52,414 bases of DNA from Hoeflea sp. (lineage in GTDB: Bacteria > Pseudomonadota > Alphaproteobacteria > Rhizobiales > Rhizobiaceae). The stretch covers positions 1 through 52,414 of the forward strand of contig NZ_NVXQ01000032.1 in NCBI RefSeq assembly GCF_002733955.1. Reading direction: 5' to 3'. The translations under genes and the position numbers were made by a program. Shown one piece after another: positions 32,530 through 41,690 of this stretch. Position 1 is the stretch's first letter; each line of letters begins with the position of its first letter. Under the pieces are notes generated by a model. That model was not told the origin of the DNA, did not search any database, and saw only the letters and a program-made list of their open reading frames with translations.

Positions 32530-32558
32530 GACCTGTGCAGCATCGTGCTGCTCAGGTC
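32530..32558. terminator. Stem-loop after the ABC transporter operon
   Basis: A 13-bp stem with one mismatch (GACCTGTGCAGCA with TGCTGCTCAGGTC, 3-base loop TCG) begins 8 bases after the binding-protein stop. No U-run follows. It could reduce read-through into the TAXI gene or stabilise the upstream mRNA. Confidence 0.5.
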
Positions 32559-32617
32559 ACTCCGGCAGGTGGCATTCAAGCCAGACTGCGCGCACCAGAT
32601 TTCAAGGGGAATGAGAA

Positions 32618-33562
32618 ATGTTGAAACGTTTGATAATGGCCGTCGTGCTGGCAGGTGCCGCGTGTAGCGCAGCCTCCGCCCAGACGGTGGGCCTGGCGAC
32701 AACCAAGGGCGGCGCGACCAACCAGATCGCCGTTGCGCTGGCGAAAACGATCACCGAGAAATCCGATCTGATGGTCCGGCCGCAGATCATGGCCAATACG
32801 GCCCAATATCTGCCGCTGGTCGACACCGGCCGCGTCGAATTCGGCATTGCCAATTTTCCGCAGACATCGAACGCCATTTCGGGCACCGGCATGTCCGAAG
32901 GCGAGCCGCATCCGAACCTGCGTTTGGTCGGTCTGCTGATACCGTTCAACGCCGGCTTGATGGTCACCAACGACTCCGGCATGAAAACCATGGCCGACCT
33001 GAAGGGCAAACGGTTGCCGCGGTTCCCGGAAGGCTCCCTCGGCGACATCATCATGAAGGCCTCGCTGGAAACGGCCGGCCTGACCTATGACGATGTCACC
33101 AGCGTTCCGATCGCCAATTTTCCGGCGATGTTCCAGGCGATCAAGGATGGCACCACCGATGTGTCAATCGCAACGGCCGGGTCGCAATCAGCACTCGATA
33201 TCGATGCCTCGACCGGCGGCGCGCGCTTCCTCGACTTCAAGGATGGCGACGATAAGGTGCTGGAAAAGACCTTGCCCGGGGTCTCGCTGAAAAAGGGAAC
33301 CGATCTGCCTTAATCTGCCGGTGTCTCGGCTGACACGGTGATCATGTCCTACGACTACACCCTGTTTGCCAATGCGGAGGTCTCCAACGAGATCGTCGCC
33401 ACGGTGGCCAAGGCCCTCTACGAAGGCAAGGACAGCCTTGTGGCTGCGGGCCCGATCTGGAGCGAGTTTGATCCGGCAAAGCTTGCCCATATCACCACGC
33501 TCGAGTTCCACCCCGGTGCGATCGAGTTTTACAAGAGCGCGGGCATCTGGACCGGCAACTGA
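32618..33562 (+). pseudogene. TAXI-family TRAP substrate-binding protein, interrupted by an in-frame TAA
   Basis: The first 231 codons encode a signal peptide (about 1-21, ending CSAASAQ) and a TAXI-type periplasmic receptor (TKGGATNQIAVALAKTI, ANTAQYLPLVDTGRVEFG, LKGKRLPRFPEGSLGD). A TAA at 33311-33313 stops this frame after KKGTDLP. The same frame then continues without interruption: SAGVSADTVIMSYDYTLFAN and about 70 further residues of the TAXI C-terminal domain, to a normal stop at 33560-33562. The 315-codon total is the expected family length, so a single-base change (for example GAA to TAA) is the simplest cause. The downstream membrane component at 33687 is intact. Confidence 0.85.
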
Positions 33563-33686
33563 GCCAGCCATGCAGACGGGGCACAGGGCCAAGCTGTTGC
33601 CTCGATGAAAACAGAGCGCCGCATGCCCGGATTTGAGGCTTGCGGCGTTCTTGCCCCCCGTATCCCACGCGACTGGAGAGACAAAA

Positions 33687-35594
33687 TTGGCTGAAGCGCA
33701 GGGCAACAAGGCAATGAACATTGTCTCATCCGTCTTTTCGTTGTTCGTTCCCGTTGTGGCGGTCCTGTGGGTGATGGCTGTGCCGCAACGGCTGGGCCTT
33801 CTCGTCTACCCCGAACAGGTGGTGGTGCTGATGCTGGGCGCGGCCCTTGTCGTGGTGTTTTGCAGACCCGCGGCGTCGCCGATCATGGTTCCTGTCAATG
33901 CGGTGCTCGCCGCAATCGCCGCCGTGCTGAGCTGTTATGTCTATGTGCGCTTTCCTGTCCTGTCCGAGGCGACGCATCGGTACCCGACCGAAACCCTGCT
34001 GATCGGCATCGCCGTCACGCTGCTTTCGCTGGAAGCCCTGCGGCGGGTTGTTGGCTGGACCCTGATCTTCATTTTTCTGGCGCTGTTTCTCTACGCGGTC
34101 TTTGGCGACTGGGTGCCCGGTCCGCTTCAGGGCAGGCCGATGGCTGCGGGCGACGTGCTGCGCTTCATCGGAGCGGACTCCTCCGCCGTCTGGGGGCAGG
34201 CCCTGCAGATCGCCGCCTTCGTTGTCGTGATTTTCGTTCTCTTCGGAGGCTTGCTGATGGCCAGCGGCGGCGGTGATTTCTTCACCCAGCTTGCCATGCG
34301 CGTGGCCGGTAATGGCCCGGGAAATTCGGCCAAGGTGGCAGTCACGGCTTCTGCGCTTTTCGGCACGGTGTCCGGGAGTGCTGTTTCCAATGTAATGTCG
34401 ACCGGGATCATGACCATTCCGCTGATGAAGCGGGCCGGGTTCAAACCCGCCCAGGCGGGCGGAATTGAAGCCGTGTCTTCGACTGGCGGCCAGCTGATGC
34501 CACCGGTGATGGGAGCGGCTGCGTTTCTGATGGCCGAAATCCTGCAGGTGCCTTACAAGGCGATCGCGCTGGCGGCGCTGTTGCCCGCGATCCTCTATTA
34601 CCTCTCGCTCTATGTGCAGATCGATTTCATTTCGCGCCGGGATGACATTCCTTCCTTGCGTGACATTCAGCGCAACACCTTTGCCACCGTCATCCGCGAA
34701 GGCTGGTTGGCCATTGTCGCATTCACGGTGCTTCTGACCGGCATCTTCTACTGGAACATGCGCGCCGAGGTGGCGGCTGTCTGGGCGGTGGTGGCGCTGG
34801 TGATCGGCGGGTTCGTTCTTGGTCTGGTCAAGCGGAGCGGGCAGGGCATGTCGCCTGCCCAGATTCTGAGCGCTGTTGTCGACACCGGACGCGCCACTTG
34901 TGACGTGCTGTTGATCACGGCTGTTGCAGGCATGATCATCGGCCTGATTTCGACCACAGGATTTGGTTTCGCGCTGTCGATCTATCTGCTCGATTTCGGC
35001 GACAAGAGCATGTTCGGGCTTTTGTTGCTGACTGCGGCCATCAGCATCGTGCTGGGGCTTGGCCTGCCAACGACGGGCGTCTATCTGCTGCTCGCTTCCC
35101 TGGCCGCGCCTTCGCTGGTGCAGCTTGGCATCGAGCCGATCGCGGCGCACATGTTCGTGCTTTACTACGGCATCCTCTCGATGATCACACCGCCCATCGC
35201 GCTGGCAAGCTTTGCCGCGGCCAGCCTGTCTGGCGCGACCAAGAGCGCGACCGAGCTGGAGGCATTCCGTTTTGGCTGGATTGCCTATTTCCTGCCGTTT
35301 CTGTTCATCTACAAGCCCGGCCTGCTGCTGGTTGGGTCCTGGTTCCACATCGGCTACGTCTTTGCCAGTTCGCTGATGGCACTGGTGCTGGTCACCGGCG
35401 GTCTGGTCGGGCATGCGCTTCGGCCGCTGCACCCGGTGCTGCGGGCTTTCTGGCTGGTGGTGGGCGTGCTGGTGATCATGCCGCTCTCGCAGCTGGGCGG
35501 GCTAACGCTGGAATATTCCGTCAGCGCATTGGGTCTTGTGCTGCTGGTCCTGTCCTTCGTCCTCAGTCCCAAAGCGGCCGAGGTGAAGGCCTGA
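33687..35594 (+). CDS. TRAP transporter fused membrane subunit (TAXI type, 4TM-12TM)
   Basis: The 635-residue protein joins the small (DctQ-like) and large (DctM-like) TRAP subunits: about residues 20-150 are four to five helices, and about 160-635 are the transport core. Core motifs include TASALFGTVSGSAVSNVMST (about 230-250), GGQLMPPVMGAAAFLMAEIL and GLGLPTTGVYLLLASLAAPS. It uses the ion gradient to import a carboxylate captured by a TAXI receptor. TTG 33687 is chosen because GGAGAG lies 7 bases before it; ATG 33714 is the alternative. Its own receptor gene upstream is interrupted, so function in this isolate is doubtful unless another receptor serves it. Confidence 0.9.
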   Translation: MAEAQGNKAMNIVSSVFSLFVPVVAVLWVMAVPQRLGLLVYPEQVVVLMLGAALVVVFCRPAASPIMVPVNAVLAAIAAVLSCYVYVRFPVLSEATHRYPTETLLIGIAVTLLSLEALRRVVGWTLIFIFLALFLYAVFGDWVPGPLQGRPMAAGDVLRFIGADSSAVWGQALQIAAFVVVIFVLFGGLLMASGGGDFFTQLAMRVAGNGPGNSAKVAVTASALFGTVSGSAVSNVMSTGIMTIPLMKRAGFKPAQAGGIEAVSSTGGQLMPPVMGAAAFLMAEILQVPYKAIALAALLPAILYYLSLYVQIDFISRRDDIPSLRDIQRNTFATVIREGWLAIVAFTVLLTGIFYWNMRAEVAAVWAVVALVIGGFVLGLVKRSGQGMSPAQILSAVVDTGRATCDVLLITAVAGMIIGLISTTGFGFALSIYLLDFGDKSMFGLLLLTAAISIVLGLGLPTTGVYLLLASLAAPSLVQLGIEPIAAHMFVLYYGILSMITPPIALASFAAASLSGATKSATELEAFRFGWIAYFLPFLFIYKPGLLLVGSWFHIGYVFASSLMALVLVTGGLVGHALRPLHPVLRAFWLVVGVLVIMPLSQLGGLTLEYSVSALGLVLLVLSFVLSPKAAEVKA

Positions 35595-35611
35595 GGGCTT
35601 GTCGGCCAGGC

Positions 35612-36373
35612 TTACTCTGCCGTCCAGCCACCGTCGACGAGAAGTGACGATCCGGTCATCAGGCCGGACGCGTCGCTGGCGAGCAGGATCAATGCTCCTG
35701 CCAGGTCTTCGACCTGCCCGACCCGCCCAAGCTTGATCTTGGAAAGCACCGAAGCCTTGAAATCCTCGTTTTCGAAGTAAGGCGCGGTCATGGGGGTTTC
35801 GATGAAGGTGGGCCCGATCGAATTGACCCGGATGCCATGCGGCGCCAGTTCGACGGCCATGGATTTGGTCATGCCTTCGATGGCAAATTTTGTGGTGCAA
35901 TAGATGGTCCGGTCTTTGGCGCCGACATGGCCCATTTGGGACGACATGTTGATGATCGAGCCGGGACGGCCCGCCACGATCAGGCGCCTTGTCACCGCCT
36001 GCGCGACGAAGAACGCGGCCTTGACGTTGAGCGTGTTGACCAGATCGAAGGCCTCCGGCTCGACATCCACGAAAGGTCCCGGACGGTTGGTGCCGGCATT
36101 GTTGACCAGGATATCGAAGGCCGGCGCCTCCGCGATTACGGCGCGCACGGCGCTGGTATCGGTCACGTCGAGCATCAGTGCCTCGGCGCGGCCGCCGTCC
36201 TTGATGATCGCGTCCGCGGCGGCGGCAATGTCTGTTTCACTGCGGGCAGCGAGGGTGACATGTGCGCCATAGGCCGCCAGGGCCCGGGCGGCGAGCAGAC
36301 CTATTCCACGACCGGCGCCGGTAACCAGCGCCCTCTTGCCATCAAGCCGGAACAGGGTGCTCAGATCTGTCAT
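35612..36373 (-). CDS. Short-chain dehydrogenase/reductase next to HisD-like gene
   Basis: A 253-residue NAD(P)-dependent SDR of the FabG/gluconate 5-dehydrogenase type: GAGRGIG (about 19-25), NNAG (about 91-94), Ser in INMSSQ and the catalytic pair YCTTK (about 158-162), ending VDGGWTAE. It starts 3 bases after the stop of the HisD-like gene, last in a six-gene operon, and is convergent with the TRAP gene (17 bases). In sulfopropanediol catabolism, SDR dehydrogenases accompany the HisD-like HpsN, which would fit, but this is not specific. Confidence 0.85.
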   Translation of the reverse strand: MTDLSTLFRLDGKRALVTGAGRGIGLLAARALAAYGAHVTLAARSETDIAAAADAIIKDGGRAEALMLDVTDTSAVRAVIAEAPAFDILVNNAGTNRPGPFVDVEPEAFDLVNTLNVKAAFFVAQAVTRRLIVAGRPGSIINMSSQMGHVGAKDRTIYCTTKFAIEGMTKSMAVELAPHGIRVNSIGPTFIETPMTAPYFENEDFKASVLSKIKLGRVGQVEDLAGALILLASDASGLMTGSSLLVDGGWTAE

Positions 36374-36376
36374 CTT

Positions 36377-37681
36377 CTACTCCGCGGCAGTGCCATAGGG
36401 AACATTTTTACCGCCGTAGCGGCGGACCCGGACATTGGCCTGTTCGGCGTGGCCGGTAAAGCCCTCCAGCATGCACAGTCGCGAGCAATATTCTCCGATC
36501 ATCGCCGAAGCTTTGTCTGTCAGGACACGCTGATAGGTCACGGTCTTGAGGAATTTGCCGACCCAGAGGCCACCGGTGTAGCGGGCGGTCTTCTTGGTTG
36601 GCAGCGTATGATTGGTGCCGATGACCTTGTCCCCGAAGGCGACATTGGTTCTGGGGCCGAGGAACAACGCACCGTAATTGGTCATGTTGTCGAGGAAGTA
36701 ATCCGGGTCCCGGGTCATCACCTGCACGTGCTCCGAAGCGATGTCATCGGCCACCTTGACCATTTCAGCCTCGTCCTCACAGACGATGACTGCGCCGTAG
36801 TCGTTCCATGCCTGGCGGGCGATCTCTGCTGTCGGCAGGATGGTGAGCAGCCGCTCGACTTCCGCCATCGTGTCACGGGCAAGCTTCTCCGAAGTGGTCA
36901 GAAGGATGGCGGGCGAGTTCGGGCCATGTTCGGCCTGACCGAGAAGGTCGGTGGCGCAGAGCTCGCCGTCCACGGTGTCGTCGGCGATGACCAGTGTTTC
37001 CGTCGGACCGGCAAAGAGGTCGATGCCGACACGGCCGTAGAGCTGACGCTTGGCTTCGGCGACGAAGGCGTTGCCGGGGCCGACCAGCATGTCCACCGGA
37101 GCCACCTGCTCGGTTCCAAGCGCCATGGCGCCGATCGCCTGGATGCCACCGAGGCAATAGATCTCGTCGGCGCCGGCAAGATGCTGGGCGGCGACGATTG
37201 CCGGCGCCGGTTTGCCCATGAAGGGCGGTGCGCAGGTGATGATCCGCGGCACGCCGGCCACCTTGGCGGTGACAACCGACATGTGCGCCGAAGCCAGCAG
37301 CGGGTATTTGCCGCCAGGCACATAGCAGCCGACCGAGTTCATGGGAATGTTCTTGTGGCCGAGCACGACGCCCGGAAGCGTTTCGACTTCGATGTCGAGG
37401 AGTGCCGCGCGCTGATGTTCGGCGAAATTTTTCACCTGTTCCTGTGCAAATTTGATGTCATCAATGTTGCGCTGGGAGAGTTCGCTCAGGCAACTTTTTA
37501 TCTCTTTGTCAGTCAGGCGGTAGTCGTCGCGGTCCAGAGCGTCGAACTTGATGGACATCTCCCGCACTGCGGCCTGACCACGGGATACAATGTCCGCAAG
37601 CGCGGTTTCGACGGATGCACGGACCTTGCTGTCCTCGCTGGCGATCGCGTCGACCTGTTTGCCTTGCTTGAGGTATTTCAT
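36377..37681 (-). CDS. HisD-family dehydrogenase, HpsN-like (sulfopropanediol 3-dehydrogenase-like)
   Basis: The 434-residue enzyme belongs to the histidinol dehydrogenase family and keeps its zinc and catalytic residues: [10 protein letters not shown] (Gln and His ligands), ASEHVQVM (Glu-His pair), [13 protein letters not shown] (Asp ligand) and GHAEQANVR (late His). The N-terminal core reads [20 protein letters not shown] where biosynthetic HisD has a YPGG-type nucleotide region, and GTNH replaces GPNH. This pattern is that of the catabolic branch including HpsN, which oxidises a primary alcohol of dihydroxypropanesulfonate to the acid in two NAD steps. The likely role is oxidation of an alcohol to a carboxylate in the operon's pathway. 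GGAG sets ATG 37681. Confidence 0.83.
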   Translation of the reverse strand: MKYLKQGKQVDAIASEDSKVRASVETALADIVSRGQAAVREMSIKFDALDRDDYRLTDKEIKSCLSELSQRNIDDIKFAQEQVKNFAEHQRAALLDIEVETLPGVVLGHKNIPMNSVGCYVPGGKYPLLASAHMSVVTAKVAGVPRIITCAPPFMGKPAPAIVAAQHLAGADEIYCLGGIQAIGAMALGTEQVAPVDMLVGPGNAFVAEAKRQLYGRVGIDLFAGPTETLVIADDTVDGELCATDLLGQAEHGPNSPAILLTTSEKLARDTMAEVERLLTILPTAEIARQAWNDYGAVIVCEDEAEMVKVADDIASEHVQVMTRDPDYFLDNMTNYGALFLGPRTNVAFGDKVIGTNHTLPTKKTARYTGGLWVGKFLKTVTYQRVLTDKASAMIGEYCSRLCMLEGFTGHAEQANVRVRRYGGKNVPYGTAAE

Positions 37682-37743
37682 TGTCAAATCTCCATTCAAA
37701 GCTGATGTGAGCGCCGGCCTGGCGCCGTGTCAAAGGCAAAACG

Positions 37744-38688
37744 TCAGGCCAGCGGATCAGCGACGTCGCGCTTCATCCGCTGCAACGCCAGAATCCGGCT
37801 GTCTCGCCAGGCCTGGCGCTCGGCGACCCTGTCACCGGGGATGCGGGCTGCGAGACGCTTGTGGGCGTCGGCGATCTGCTCCGGCGTCCAGTCATAGTCG
37901 GTCCGCGCGGATTGTCCGAGATGCCGCATCATCGGGCCAAGCCGGTCGACAAATCCCTGCAGCCCGTCGGGTGCGTTGAGGTGGGCGACCTCGAACGGAC
38001 CGATGGAGGCCCAGCGAAGTGCCAGCCCATCGGTCAGTACCGCATCGATGTCTTCGGGCGTGCAATAGCCTTCGCCGACAAGATGCAGGGCTTCGGCCAC
38101 CAACGTGAACTGCAGCCGGTTGAGGATGAAGCCGTCAATTTCCTTCTTGAGCACAATCGGCCGCATGCCGGCCTCGGTCATAAGTGCTCGAGCTTGTTCC
38201 AGCACCTCAGGGCTGGTCCAGTTTGTGCCGCACAATTCCACAAGAGGAATCAGTGAGGGCGGATTGACCGGGTGGACCACCAGGGCCCGTTCCGGGTTGG
38301 CGATATGACCAAGAAAATCCGACCCGGGGATGGCCGAGGTGGAGGAGGCCAGAATGGCATCCGGCCGTGCATTGGCGGCGATCTCGGCGAAAACCTGGCG
38401 CTTTACATCGACATCCTCGCGTACGCTTTCCTGCACGTAATCAGCTTTGCCGACAGCTACGGCGATCGAGGAGACCGGAACGATGCGGGCGAGAACCGTG
38501 TTCACCGGCTCGTCGAGCATGCCGTTGTCAGCAAACAGCTCCAGTGTTTGCCTGGCACCAGACAGCGCACGCCCTGCGGCTTCGCCTTCGAGCGAATCGT
38601 AAAGCCTGACCTGGTGCCCCGCGCGGGCAAAGACGACAGCCCAGGCCCGTCCAACGGTCCCGGCGCCGATGCAGGTGACGGTGCTCAT
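37744..38688 (-). CDS. L-gulonate 3-dehydrogenase / 3-hydroxyacyl-CoA dehydrogenase-like protein
   Basis: The 314-residue NAD-dependent enzyme has the Rossmann motif GAGTVGRAWA (about 8-17) and the signature ALVVHPVNPPSLIPLVEL (about 134-151), typical of the lambda-crystallin/L-gulonate dehydrogenase branch rather than beta-oxidation enzymes. DGFILNRLQFTLVAEALHLV follows (about 184-203), and a C-terminal helical domain completes the fold. It probably oxidises a 3-hydroxy acid. The ATG overlaps the stop of the lyase gene (ATGA), and the HisD-like gene follows after 62 bases. A related enzyme acts in rhizobial vitamin B6 degradation, but this protein has no specific mark of that role. Confidence 0.84.
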   Translation of the reverse strand: MSTVTCIGAGTVGRAWAVVFARAGHQVRLYDSLEGEAAGRALSGARQTLELFADNGMLDEPVNTVLARIVPVSSIAVAVGKADYVQESVREDVDVKRQVFAEIAANARPDAILASSTSAIPGSDFLGHIANPERALVVHPVNPPSLIPLVELCGTNWTSPEVLEQARALMTEAGMRPIVLKKEIDGFILNRLQFTLVAEALHLVGEGYCTPEDIDAVLTDGLALRWASIGPFEVAHLNAPDGLQGFVDRLGPMMRHLGQSARTDYDWTPEQIADAHKRLAARIPGDRVAERQAWRDSRILALQRMKRDVADPLA

Positions 38689-39566
38689 TCTGCCGCGTCT
38701 TTGGGCTCACGCGCCCAGCGCCGTTCGAAATCCCAGACGTCATCGAAGCCGATCAACGAGTTGAATTCGCTGAAATCGAAAAGCGGCACGTCCGGTGAAA
38801 GCGAGGTTCCCTCGTTATTCAGAAGATTGAGCACCGCTTCGGCCGCGGCCGCTGCGGCAAGGCCGGTGGCGGCGGGGAAGATCGCCATGTTGTAGCCAAT
38901 GTCCTGCATCTCGGCCTTGGAGCGGATCGGCGTGCGGCCACCATCGGCCATGTTGGCCATCATCGGCTTGGAGACGCGGCGGCAGGCTTCGCGCATCTCG
39001 TCTTCGCTTTCGAGCGCTTCGAGGAAAACCACATCGGCACCCGCATCTCCATAGGCAAGCCCGCGTTTCAGCGCGCCTTCGAAGCCATCGGTCTGGCGCG
39101 CATCGGTGCGGGCGATGATCAGGGTTTCCGGATTGCGCCGCGCTTCCACCGCGACCTTGACCTTTTCCACCATGTCGATGATCGGCACCACCCGCTTGAA
39201 CGGCGTGTGGCCGCACTTCTTCGGAAACTCCTGGTCCTCGATCTGGATCGCCGCCACACCGGCCTCTTCATAGCCGCGCACGGTGTGGTGCACGTTGAGC
39301 AACCCGCCATAACCGGTATCGGCATCCGCAATGACGCCCGCATTGGAGGTGCGGCACAGCGTGGCGACCCGATCGACCATCTGGGTGTAACTGGCAATGC
39401 CGGCATCGGGCAGACCCAGAGCCGAGGCCGTCATCCAGTAGCCCGAGGCGTAAACGAAATCGAAGCCCACCTTGTTGCAGACCGCTGCTGTGATCATGTC
39501 ATGGATGCCCGGCGCCAGCACAAATTGTCCGGATTCAAGGGCGGCCTTCAGGCTCGGTTTGCTCAT
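38685..39566 (-). CDS. Isocitrate lyase/PEP mutase-family carboxylate lyase (paralogue 2)
   Basis: The 293-residue barrel is closely related to the protein at 18047: ADADTGYGG (about 80-88), IQIEDQEFPKKCGH, LIIARTDARQ and VVFLEALESEDEM are in the same positions, and both end in GFDDVWDFERR-type helices. The family cleaves or decarboxylates hydroxy dicarboxylates (2-methylisocitrate, 2,3-dimethylmalate, oxaloacetate). Directly downstream of LeuC/LeuD-like dehydratase subunits, it forms the pair hydratase plus lyase known from dimethylmaleate metabolism in anaerobic nicotinate breakdown; that substrate is an inference. AGGA precedes the ATG. Confidence 0.87.
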   Translation of the reverse strand: MSKPSLKAALESGQFVLAPGIHDMITAAVCNKVGFDFVYASGYWMTASALGLPDAGIASYTQMVDRVATLCRTSNAGVIADADTGYGGLLNVHHTVRGYEEAGVAAIQIEDQEFPKKCGHTPFKRVVPIIDMVEKVKVAVEARRNPETLIIARTDARQTDGFEGALKRGLAYGDAGADVVFLEALESEDEMREACRRVSKPMMANMADGGRTPIRSKAEMQDIGYNMAIFPAATGLAAAAAAEAVLNLLNNEGTSLSPDVPLFDFSEFNSLIGFDDVWDFERRWAREPKDAAE

Positions 39567-39627
39567 TGTTGGGTCCTGTCAGTTAGGGGGCGCCTGGGAT
39601 CCGCCCCGGGAGGTAATTGTGAGCCGG

Positions 39628-40278
39628 TCACCTGGCGCGGGTATCGGCAAAAAGACGTTCCAGCCGTCCGTCATCGAGAAACAGCCACGGCTGGCTGGCG
39701 CGCAGGCGCGCTTCGAAGGCTGCAATCTCATCGGCGTCGTCAGCGAGGATGCTGCCGATTTCATCAAGGCCGAGCATCAGCGTGCGGCGCCGGTAGGGGT
39801 CGATATCGAGCCCTATGACCTCACCATCAGGAAGTTCTACCGTCTGGGTTTCGAGATCGACCGTAATCGGCTTGCCGCTTTCCGCAGCCAGCATCACCCG
39901 CTCATGCGCATCGCCCTGAATGACCAGCGGCAATGCGCCGTTCTTGAAACAGTTGGAATAGAAGATCTCGCCGAAGCTTGGGGCAATGACGCAGCGAATG
40001 CCGAAATCCGTCAGCGCCCAAACCGCCTGTTCTCGGCTGGAGCCCGAGCCGAAATTGGCGCCGGCGACCAGAATTTCCGCCTGGTCGAATGGCGGGGTGT
40101 TGAGAACGAAATCGGTCCTGGTGCCGTCGCGGCGGTGGCGGCGTTCGTGAAACAGGTGTTTGCCAAGGCCGGCCTTGTCGAGCAGCAGCAGGAAACGGGC
40201 TGGAAAAATGACATCGGTGTCGACATCGGCTTCGCGCAGGGCAGCCGCCGGGCTGGTGATTTTGGTGAATTTTTGCAT
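39628..40278 (-). CDS. LeuD-like small subunit of an isopropylmalate-dehydratase-family hydro-lyase
   Basis: The 216-residue aconitase-family swivel domain reads FTKITSPAAALREADVDTD at the start, then FPARFLLLLDKAGLGKHLF and GANFGSGSSREQAVWAL (about 70-86), the canonical substrate-binding loop. The length is slightly above typical LeuD (about 200). Its stop-start overlap with LeuC is one base (TGATG), so the two subunits are made together. In this catabolic operon it probably hydrates an unsaturated dicarboxylate (maleate, citraconate, dimethylmaleate or similar) rather than making leucine; a genuine leucine enzyme cannot be excluded. Confidence 0.83.
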   Translation of the reverse strand: MQKFTKITSPAAALREADVDTDVIFPARFLLLLDKAGLGKHLFHERRHRRDGTRTDFVLNTPPFDQAEILVAGANFGSGSSREQAVWALTDFGIRCVIAPSFGEIFYSNCFKNGALPLVIQGDAHERVMLAAESGKPITVDLETQTVELPDGEVIGLDIDPYRRRTLMLGLDEIGSILADDADEIAAFEARLRASQPWLFLDDGRLERLFADTRAR

Positions 40279-41690
40279 CAGGTGGTGGGTTCCAGTTTTC
40301 GCACATCAATGAGGTGGCCGGCGATTGCGGCTGCGGCGGCCATTGCCGGGCTCATCAGATGCGTGCGGCCGCCCTGGCCCTGGCGGCCTTCGAAATTGCG
40401 GTTGGAGGTGGAGGCGCAGCGCTCGCCGGGCTTGAGCCGGTCGTCATTCATCGCCACGCACATGGAACAGCCCGAGGCCCGCCATTCGAAGCCTGCATCG
40501 ATGAAGATGCGGTCAAGGCCCTCGCTTTCGGCCTGCTTTCGCACACTGGCCGAGCCGGGGACGGCAATGGCTGTCACCGTTGGCGCGACCTTGCGGCCTT
40601 TGACGACGGAGGCTGCAATGCGCATGTCCTCCAGCCTGCCATTGGTGCACGAGCCGATGAAGACGTGGTCCACGTCGATCTCTTCAAGCGGCATGCCCGG
40701 CTTGAGATCCATATAGGCAAGGCTGCGTTCCATCTTGGTGCGCCGGACCGGATCTGATTGATCTGCGGGATCGGGCACGCGTTCCGAGACCGGGCTGGTT
40801 TCACCCGGGTTGGTACCCCACGACACGTGCGGGCTCAGCGCTGCGACATCGAGGTCGACTTCCTTGTCGAACACGGCATCAGGTTCGCTCGGGAGTGTTT
40901 GCCAATGTGCGAGCGCTGCCTCCCAGGCTTCACCCGCGGGAGCAAGCGGCCGCCCCTTGAGGTAGGAGAAGGTCGTCTCGTCCGGCGCCACCATGCCGAC
41001 CCGGCTGCCGGCCTCGATCGACATGTTGCACAGTGTCATGCGCGCTTCCATCGACAGCGTGGCAATGGCCGTGCCTGCATATTCGATGGCGTAGCCGACA
41101 CCGCCATGGGTGCCGATCTTCGCAATCAGGGCCAGGATGATGTCCTTGACCGCGACGCCAGGCTGCAGCGCGCCATTGAGCGTGACCCGCATTGTCTTCT
41201 GTTTTCTCTGGCGCAGTGTCTGAGTGGCGAATACGCATTCACATTCGCTTGCACCGATACCAAAGGCGATTGCGCCAAAGGCTCCGTGGGTGGAGGTATG
41301 ACTGTCGCCGCAGACCAGCGTGGCGCCGGGCAGGGTAAAGCCCAGTTCAGGCCCGATAACGTGGACAATCCCGTGCCGGTCATCGGTCATTGTGATGTAG
41401 TCGATGCCGAAGCGGGTGCAGTTTTCGATCAAGCGCTCAACCTGCCGCGCGGCCAGCCCTTCGGCCAGCGGCAGATGCCTGTCGCGGGTCGGAACGGCGT
41501 GGTCAGCCACCGAAATATGTGCTGATGGCCGTGCCAAAGCCCGGTTTTGCTCGATAAGACCGGCAAAAGCTTGTGGGCTGGAAACTTCCTGCACCAGGTG
41601 GCGGTCGATGTAGAGCAGGGACGTTCCGTCGTCGTAATCCCTGACGACGTGGCTCTGCCAGACTTTTTCATAAAGGGTTCTTGCGGTCAT
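40278..41690 (-). CDS. LeuC-like large subunit of an isopropylmalate-dehydratase-family hydro-lyase
   Basis: The 470-residue iron-sulfur subunit keeps all aconitase motifs: [20 protein letters not shown] (about 130-149), [13 protein letters not shown] (about 340-352) with the first cluster Cys, and [14 protein letters not shown] (about 402-415) with the other two. It binds a [4Fe-4S] cluster and adds or removes water on a dicarboxylate. The length and [16 protein letters not shown] start are those of bacterial LeuC. It is first in a six-gene catabolic operon and diverges from hyuA, with a 14-bp operator-like sequence between, which argues for a catabolic substrate. ATG 41690 is preferred over the longer frame, which runs over that control region. 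Confidence 0.85.
   Translation of the reverse strand: MTARTLYEKVWQSHVVRDYDDGTSLLYIDRHLVQEVSSPQAFAGLIEQNRALARPSAHISVADHAVPTRDRHLPLAEGLAARQVERLIENCTRFGIDYITMTDDRHGIVHVIGPELGFTLPGATLVCGDSHTSTHGAFGAIAFGIGASECECVFATQTLRQRKQKTMRVTLNGALQPGVAVKDIILALIAKIGTHGGVGYAIEYAGTAIATLSMEARMTLCNMSIEAGSRVGMVAPDETTFSYLKGRPLAPAGEAWEAALAHWQTLPSEPDAVFDKEVDLDVAALSPHVSWGTNPGETSPVSERVPDPADQSDPVRRTKMERSLAYMDLKPGMPLEEIDVDHVFIGSCTNGRLEDMRIAASVVKGRKVAPTVTAIAVPGSASVRKQAESEGLDRIFIDAGFEWRASGCSMCVAMNDDRLKPGERCASTSNRNFEGRQGQGGRTHLMSPAMAAAAAIAGHLIDVRKLEPTT

Noticed and set aside
33311-33313. In-frame TAA in the TAXI gene as programmed recoding
   Set aside because: Selenocysteine uses TGA and pyrrolysine uses TAG; no recoding of TAA is known in this setting. 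A nonsense change or sequence error is simpler.
33726-35432. 568-codon minus-strand frame opposite the TRAP membrane subunit
   Set aside because: His/Gln/Arg-rich translation, a mirror of the hydrophobic codons on the coding strand; not a protein-like composition.
36377-37681. Genuine histidine biosynthesis hisD
   Set aside because: No other his genes are nearby, the operon is catabolic, and the N-terminal and GTNH motifs match the catabolic HpsN-like branch.
35837-37705. 622-codon plus-strand frame over the SDR and HisD-like genes
   Set aside because: The minus strand holds two enzymes with intact active sites; this frame is an antisense shadow.
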